From Pantoea cypripedii (GTDB lineage: Bacteria; Pseudomonadota; Gammaproteobacteria; Enterobacterales; Enterobacteriaceae): DNA of 64,000 bases. The stretch is from NCBI RefSeq assembly GCF_002095535.1, contig NZ_MLJI01000001.1, forward strand, positions 441,602-505,601, read 5' to 3'. Position numbers and translations under genes: made by a program. Position 1 is the first letter of the stretch, and each line of letters opens with the position of its first letter. Below the pieces are notes generated by a model. That model saw only the letters and a program-made list of their open reading frames with translations, made no database searches and had not been told where the DNA came from. Below, one piece after another: positions 60,589-64,000 of this stretch.

Positions 60589-61515
60589 ATGCAAAATCGG
60601 CATCACCTGGAGTTAACATGGCTTGAGGACTGCGTTGCGCTGGCGCAGTCACTGAATTTCTCCCGGGCAGCAGCTTCACGATATGTGACGCAGCCTGCAT
60701 TCAGCCGCAGGATTGTTTCGCTTGAAGAGTGGTTGGGGACGCCGCTTTTTGAGCGCAACCGTCGCGGCGTCAGCCTGACGCGTGCGGGAGAAGTTTTCGT
60801 CACGCAGATCCCGGAACTTATCCGCGCGCTCTACACCCTGAGAAGCGAAGCCATCGAAGCGGCAGGAGAAACCCGGCCAGACGTTATTTTTTCCGCCACG
60901 CATTCCCTGTCGTTTTCATTTTTTCCGACGCTGATGCGTAACAACGAAAAAATTGCCCGCTTTGGATCCTTCCGCCTGTTATCTGACACGCTGAGTGCCT
61001 GTGAACGGATGATTGAAAAAGGTGACGCTCAGTTTCTGCTTTGCTACCACCACCCTCACATGCACATTAACCTCGATGATGCGAAATACCTCAGCGTGCG
61101 GCTTGGACGTGAAACATTATTGCCTTACGCAAAATGCGATCCGGCAACCCGACAGCCGCTGTGGCATGCCTCCGGCGGGAAAAAATTCCCTTTCCTCTCT
61201 TATTCTGCGGAATCTGGCCTGGGCAGGATCCTTGCGAATATCTCACAGGTAAACCGGGCCAGGCGCGGAATGGATATCGCCTTCACCGCCGATCTGGCGG
61301 CCACATTGCTGGCAATGGTCAGAGCCGGAGACGGTATCGCATGGCTGCCGGAAACACTCGCAGGTCCGGATGTCGAAGCCGGGACGATTGCCGCTGCGGC
61401 GGGCAAAGACAGCGCCCTGTGGGTGCCGATAGACATCAGGCTTTTTCGGCCAGCAGCGAGAATGTCCAGGGCCGTCGAGGAACTGTGGGAAATTTTTGTA
61501 GATGGTCAGGTCTAG
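60589..61515 (+). CDS. LysR-family regulator of the tartrate locus
   Basis: Encodes about 308 residues from ATG 60589 (an upstream ATG at 60568 is possible). The helix-turn-helix is LNFSRAAASRYVTQPAFSRR, IVSLEEWLGTPLFERNRRG, followed by an effector domain ending with AGDGIAWLPETLAGP. Divergent from the dehydratase, so it is probably its activator with tartrate or a product as co-inducer. Confidence 0.86.
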   Translation: MQNRHHLELTWLEDCVALAQSLNFSRAAASRYVTQPAFSRRIVSLEEWLGTPLFERNRRGVSLTRAGEVFVTQIPELIRALYTLRSEAIEAAGETRPDVIFSATHSLSFSFFPTLMRNNEKIARFGSFRLLSDTLSACERMIEKGDAQFLLCYHHPHMHINLDDAKYLSVRLGRETLLPYAKCDPATRQPLWHASGGKKFPFLSYSAESGLGRILANISQVNRARRGMDIAFTADLAATLLAMVRAGDGIAWLPETLAGPDVEAGTIAAAAGKDSALWVPIDIRLFRPAARMSRAVEELWEIFVDGQV

Positions 61516-61704
61516 CCTGAGCGTGGGTGTGCTGGGGCATGTTCCTTCAATGGGTACCGACCCTATAGGTATGCCCTATCAGCGTGATAGTTAGCATGAT
61601 CACAATACCAGCATTTATTGTTAATCTGCTAATGGTTACTATGGTTATCATTATTCCATCGAAAGCAATCATGCTTTCAACCATACAAACCCAGGAATAA
61701 GACC

Positions 61705-61920
61705 ATGAAAACTATCAAAGCAATGACCATCGCCGCCGCCGCCGCTCTTTCTCTGATGTCAGCAGCAAGCTTCGCCCAGAGCATCTCTGTTACCGCCGAT
61801 ACCCTGGACGGTGCTGAAGCACAGGTTGCCGCTCAGGCCGCACAGCATGGCGATCAGTATAAAATTACCGAAGCCAACACCAACAACCGTGTGCATATGA
61901 CCGCAGAACTGTACAAATAA
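61705..61920 (+). CDS. BhsA/McbA-like periplasmic protein (DUF1471)
   Basis: Encodes 71 residues with a signal peptide (MTIAAAAALSLMSAASFAQ) and a mature part of about 47 residues: ISVTADTLDGAEAQVAAQAA, QYKITEANTNNRVHMTAELY. This is the DUF1471 fold of stress-induced YdgH/BhsA/McbA proteins that affect biofilm and envelope stress in enterics. A terminator follows at 61951. Confidence 0.88.
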   Translation: MKTIKAMTIAAAAALSLMSAASFAQSISVTADTLDGAEAQVAAQAAQHGDQYKITEANTNNRVHMTAELYK

Positions 61921-61950
61921 CAGATGGTCGCAAAAGGAAGTGCCGGAAGA

Positions 61951-61977
61951 GGTCGCCCCCAGGGGCGGCCTTTTTCG
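61951..61977 (+). terminator. Rho-independent terminator after the DUF1471 gene
   Basis: GGTCGCCCC, CA, GGGGCGGCC followed by TTTTT. Confidence 0.88.
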
Positions 61978-62001
61978 CATCTGAGGCCGTTTTAACGCTT
62001 T

Positions 62002-63201
62002 TCACACGCCAAAAATAACGTCTGCTTCAGGGAAATTTATCTCTGCAACTTTCAGGCGAAAACGCCGCGCAAAATCCGGATTATTGGCGCAGCGCTGTTT
62101 GAGCAGCATCATCCGCTGGTTCCGCTGAGCCATTTCATCCTGATACACCCTTTCGATCTGCCCCTGTATTTCCAGATCCTCGTTGGGTGAAGGTTTGGTG
62201 ATCGCTTTCCACCGGTAAATCTCTTCACGTGATGCTTTTACCGGACCATCGTTTTGCGCTTCAAGTTTCGCCATAAGATTTTCGTAATTCTTGCGGGCTA
62301 ACGGCGGCATGGCATCACGACGGATGTCGCGCTCCGTTTCCGATACCAGAGCTTCAAGCAACATCTGCTCGGTGCTGATGGCAGACTTAAAGTCAGCCAG
62401 TGCCTTCTGCTTCGTACTGGCAATGTCAACGAAACGGTCCAGCGCGCTCACTCCGTCAGCAATGGCACTGAGGTGTTGGGACAGGCTTTTGCGTGGTGCT
62501 GCTGACTGCGGTCTGGCTGGTCGGGTATAGCGTGGCATCTCCACCATGGCAGCTTTGACCTGGCTGATGGCCTGGTCGGGAGTGTTGAAAACCACTTTCG
62601 CCGGGATGCGCAACACCCTGTAGCCCTCCCCAACGGAAAACGCATCCCGGATGCGATCGCGCTCCTTCTGCTCCGGGGACGAGTGCCACGCGGCACCGTC
62701 AATCTCAATCACCTGACGACCATTCGCCACAAAATCAAAACGGTAGTTCCCTACACTTACCTGCATTTCCAGTGTTAGTGTGGGGGAGATTAATTTTCCG
62801 TTATCCGGTGTGAGATTAAACGCGGTAACCATCGCACGAAGGAACTGCTCTTCAGCGGGTGACTCACAGCCTGCGCAGAATTTGCTGAGCCAGTCCTCAT
62901 CGCCCGCTTTCACATCACGCCAGGTGGGCCCAGGTGGAACGCTGATGACTGACTGGGCCATCAGATCTTCATAGATAGTCCATATCAGCCAGCCAATGAC
63001 CAGCAGCATAAATGGAAAGAAGAAGCAGACGGGTAACAGCACCGCAATAATCCCGACGCGGCGCCAGATGGTTTTATTTTTATTATCCTGCACAACTACA
63101 CCCCTGTTGTCGTAAATACATTTATCGTTGCTTATTTTTATGCCTCTGCAATGGGCATTTTCACACTTCAATAATATTCCCGCTGGCATTATCACAGACA
63201 T
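62002..63201 (-). CDS. Membrane-anchored DUF559/Vsr-like nuclease-domain protein
   Basis: Encodes up to 399 residues; an inner GTG (MQDNKNKTIWRRVG) may be the true start. A membrane helix (near residues 50-75: IIAVLLPVCFFFPFMLLVIG) precedes the DUF559-type PD-(D/E)XK region near residues 150-215: VSVGNYRFDFVANGRQVIEI, DGAAWHSSPEQKERDRIRDA, GYRVLRIPAKVVFN. The catalytic D and E-x-D are in FDF and VIEIDGAAWH. A charged helical tail follows. A membrane-tethered nuclease would be unusual; substrate unknown. Confidence 0.78.
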   Translation of the reverse strand: MSVIMPAGILLKCENAHCRGIKISNDKCIYDNRGVVVQDNKNKTIWRRVGIIAVLLPVCFFFPFMLLVIGWLIWTIYEDLMAQSVISVPPGPTWRDVKAGDEDWLSKFCAGCESPAEEQFLRAMVTAFNLTPDNGKLISPTLTLEMQVSVGNYRFDFVANGRQVIEIDGAAWHSSPEQKERDRIRDAFSVGEGYRVLRIPAKVVFNTPDQAISQVKAAMVEMPRYTRPARPQSAAPRKSLSQHLSAIADGVSALDRFVDIASTKQKALADFKSAISTEQMLLEALVSETERDIRRDAMPPLARKNYENLMAKLEAQNDGPVKASREEIYRWKAITKPSPNEDLEIQGQIERVYQDEMAQRNQRMMLLKQRCANNPDFARRFRLKVAEINFPEADVIFGV

Positions 63202-63255
63202 GCGTTTGAATATGGAGAGTTTTATGGCTCAATAATATCCTCCCCCCTGCTTACG

Positions 63256-63487
63256 AGGTGAGGATTACATCCACTACGCATTCAGTATCCGGAGCGAAGC
63301 TTTCGATGCGTTTGCTGAGCATCTGAAATCGTCGGGTGTTACGGAGTGGAAAACAAATAAAAGCGAAGGGAAATCGATCTATTTTTTCGATCCGGATGGA
63401 CACAAGCTGGAAGTTCATGACGGGGATTTGGAGAGCCGACTCAGCGCCTGCACGGCTCATCCGTATGAGGGAATGGAATTTTTCTAG
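63256..63487 (+). pseudogene. fosA: Truncated fosA (fosfomycin glutathione transferase), C-terminal half
   Basis: About 76 codons match the C-terminal half of Fos[56 protein letters not shown]. The histidine in HYAFS and the glutamate in HKLEVH are two of the three metal ligands; the N-terminal half with the first histidine is absent and no start is in frame. It would not give a working enzyme. Confidence 0.8.
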
Positions 63488-63538
63488 TCTGACGGGGCCG
63501 GGCGTAACAACAAAAACATCATAGCTGACAGGGGAAGA

Positions 63539-63754
63539 TCAGTGGTCAAGCTGTGACAGATCGTCTTCGGTCAGACCGGTCATTTCCATCACTTCGCTGC
63601 GGTCCATACCGTTCAGCAGCATAGTGCGGGCCACTTGAAGTTTACCTTTCTTAATACCCATCTCAATGCCCTTCTGTTCAAGCTGTTGAGCAATAGTCAT
63701 CCGTTTGACCTCGCGTTTCGGCACTCGCGGTATCCGTTCGCCTGTAAATTCCAT
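63539..63754 (-). CDS. Orphan C-terminal piece of an Rpn-family nuclease
   Basis: Encodes 71 residues; the MTIAQQLEQKG start near residue 19 may be the natural one. It matches the tail of Rpn (PD-(D/E)XK, YhgA-like) proteins: MTIAQQLEQKGIEMGIKKGK, LQVARTMLLNGMDRSEVMEM, TGLTEDDLSQL. The nuclease domain is missing. Rpn genes are known to make a short in-frame C-terminal protein that inhibits the full-length toxin, so this could be a free antitoxin or just a remnant. Confidence 0.7.
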   Translation of the reverse strand: MEFTGERIPRVPKREVKRMTIAQQLEQKGIEMGIKKGKLQVARTMLLNGMDRSEVMEMTGLTEDDLSQLDH

Positions 63755-63785
63755 GAATACTCCCGATAGTGAGGCAAGATAGGGA

Positions 63786-63983
63786 TTAGTGCTTAATCCG
63801 CGACAGCTGTTCTTCGGTCAGACCGGTCATTCTCATAACGGTGCTACGGTCCATACCGTCCAGCAACATATTACGGGCAACTTTCTCGATTCCGCGTTGT
63901 TCACCGAGCTGGATGCCCTTCTGTTTAACGCTGTTCCGCGATAGTCATCAGTTCGTCCTTGTGTTTCGGCACTCGTGGTGTCC
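63786..63983 (-). pseudogene. Second Rpn C-terminal piece, frameshifted, runs into contig end
   Basis: The tail MLLDGMDRSTVMRMTGLTEE, QLSRIKH repeats the unit at 63539. Upstream, MTIAEQR meets a stop after an extra T in CAGCGTTAAACAG (near 63932); removing it restores KQKGIQLGEQRGIEKVARN. The 5' end is cut by spacer 3. Confidence 0.68.
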
Positions 63984-63995
63984 GCTAGCTAGCTA
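63984..63995. other. Artificial contig spacer 3
   Basis: CTAGCTAGCTAG, third copy, ending contig 3. Confidence 0.85.
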
Positions 63996-64000
63996 GGGTG

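Noticed and set aside
1..64000. Insertion sequences, rRNA operons or intact tRNA genes
   Set aside because: None seen; the only tRNA sequence is the 3' remnant at 1863-1912, and no transposase-like protein occurs apart from the Rpn tails.

Overview
The window looks like draft-genome sequence from a Gram-negative enteric bacterium (Enterobacterales). The clues are a SPI-7/PAPI-1-type integrative conjugative element (ICE) at a tRNA-Phe gene, an amylovoran/colanic-acid-like exopolysaccharide (EPS) locus with a probable RcsAB box, a BhsA/McbA-type small periplasmic protein and a FosA remnant. A plant- or environment-associated genus such as Pantoea or Erwinia fits best, but the genus is an inference. 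The window is not one contiguous molecule. The 12-base palindrome CTAGCTAGCTAG, which puts a stop in all six frames, occurs three times (28727, 51166, 63984) and behaves like an artificial contig spacer, so gene order across those points should not be trusted without checking.

Contig 1 (1-28726). It starts with the 3' part of a cydC-like ABC transporter and a small YlcI/YnfO-like gene. An ICE follows, beginning at a 3' tRNA-Phe remnant (1863-1912). Its replication/partition module runs ParA, an unknown partner, DnaB-like helicase, ParB, a DksA/TraR-type zinc finger, DUF2786, DUF2857, a ParE-like small protein, an STY4528-like replication protein, a TIGR03761-like protein, topoisomerase III, STY4534 and SSB. 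This module carries iteron-like repeats, three large palindromes with a decayed duplication, and two tandem pseudoknots resembling the STAXI RNA motif. The complete type IVb pilus operon pilL to pilV comes next and ends in a shufflon with three sfx-like sites and three alternative PilV tails. The contig ends with an inverted copy of the PilV constant region, which suggests that two recombination states were caught in one assembly. The recombinase gene, transfer genes and integrase are not in the window.

Contig 2 (28739-51165). A LysR regulator is divergent from a PEP carboxykinase. A long minus-strand EPS locus is transcribed from about 48.5 kb down to 31.9 kb: two Wzc-type tyrosine autokinases, six glycosyltransferases, Wzy, Wzx, an acetyltransferase, a beta-helix protein and a Tat-signal protein. 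Two of the glycosyltransferases carry single-base homopolymer frameshifts. The 1.75 kb ahead of the locus has no gene but holds a good RcsAB-box candidate. On the plus strand an AT-rich second Wzx and an ATP-grasp (TupA-like) gene run into the second spacer.

Contig 3 (51178-63983). After the end of the ATP-grasp gene come an unrecognised 498-residue protein, a pair of tiny overlapping genes, and a set of small metabolic and regulatory genes: VOC protein, GST with divergent TetR, SnoaL-like protein with a perfect 15-bp dyad over its ribosome-binding site, MarR and cupin. A probable D-tartrate catabolic locus (dehydratase, MFS transporter, divergent LysR) follows, then a DUF1471 protein and a membrane-anchored DUF559 nuclease-like protein. 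The contig closes with a truncated fosA and two orphan C-terminal pieces of Rpn nucleases.
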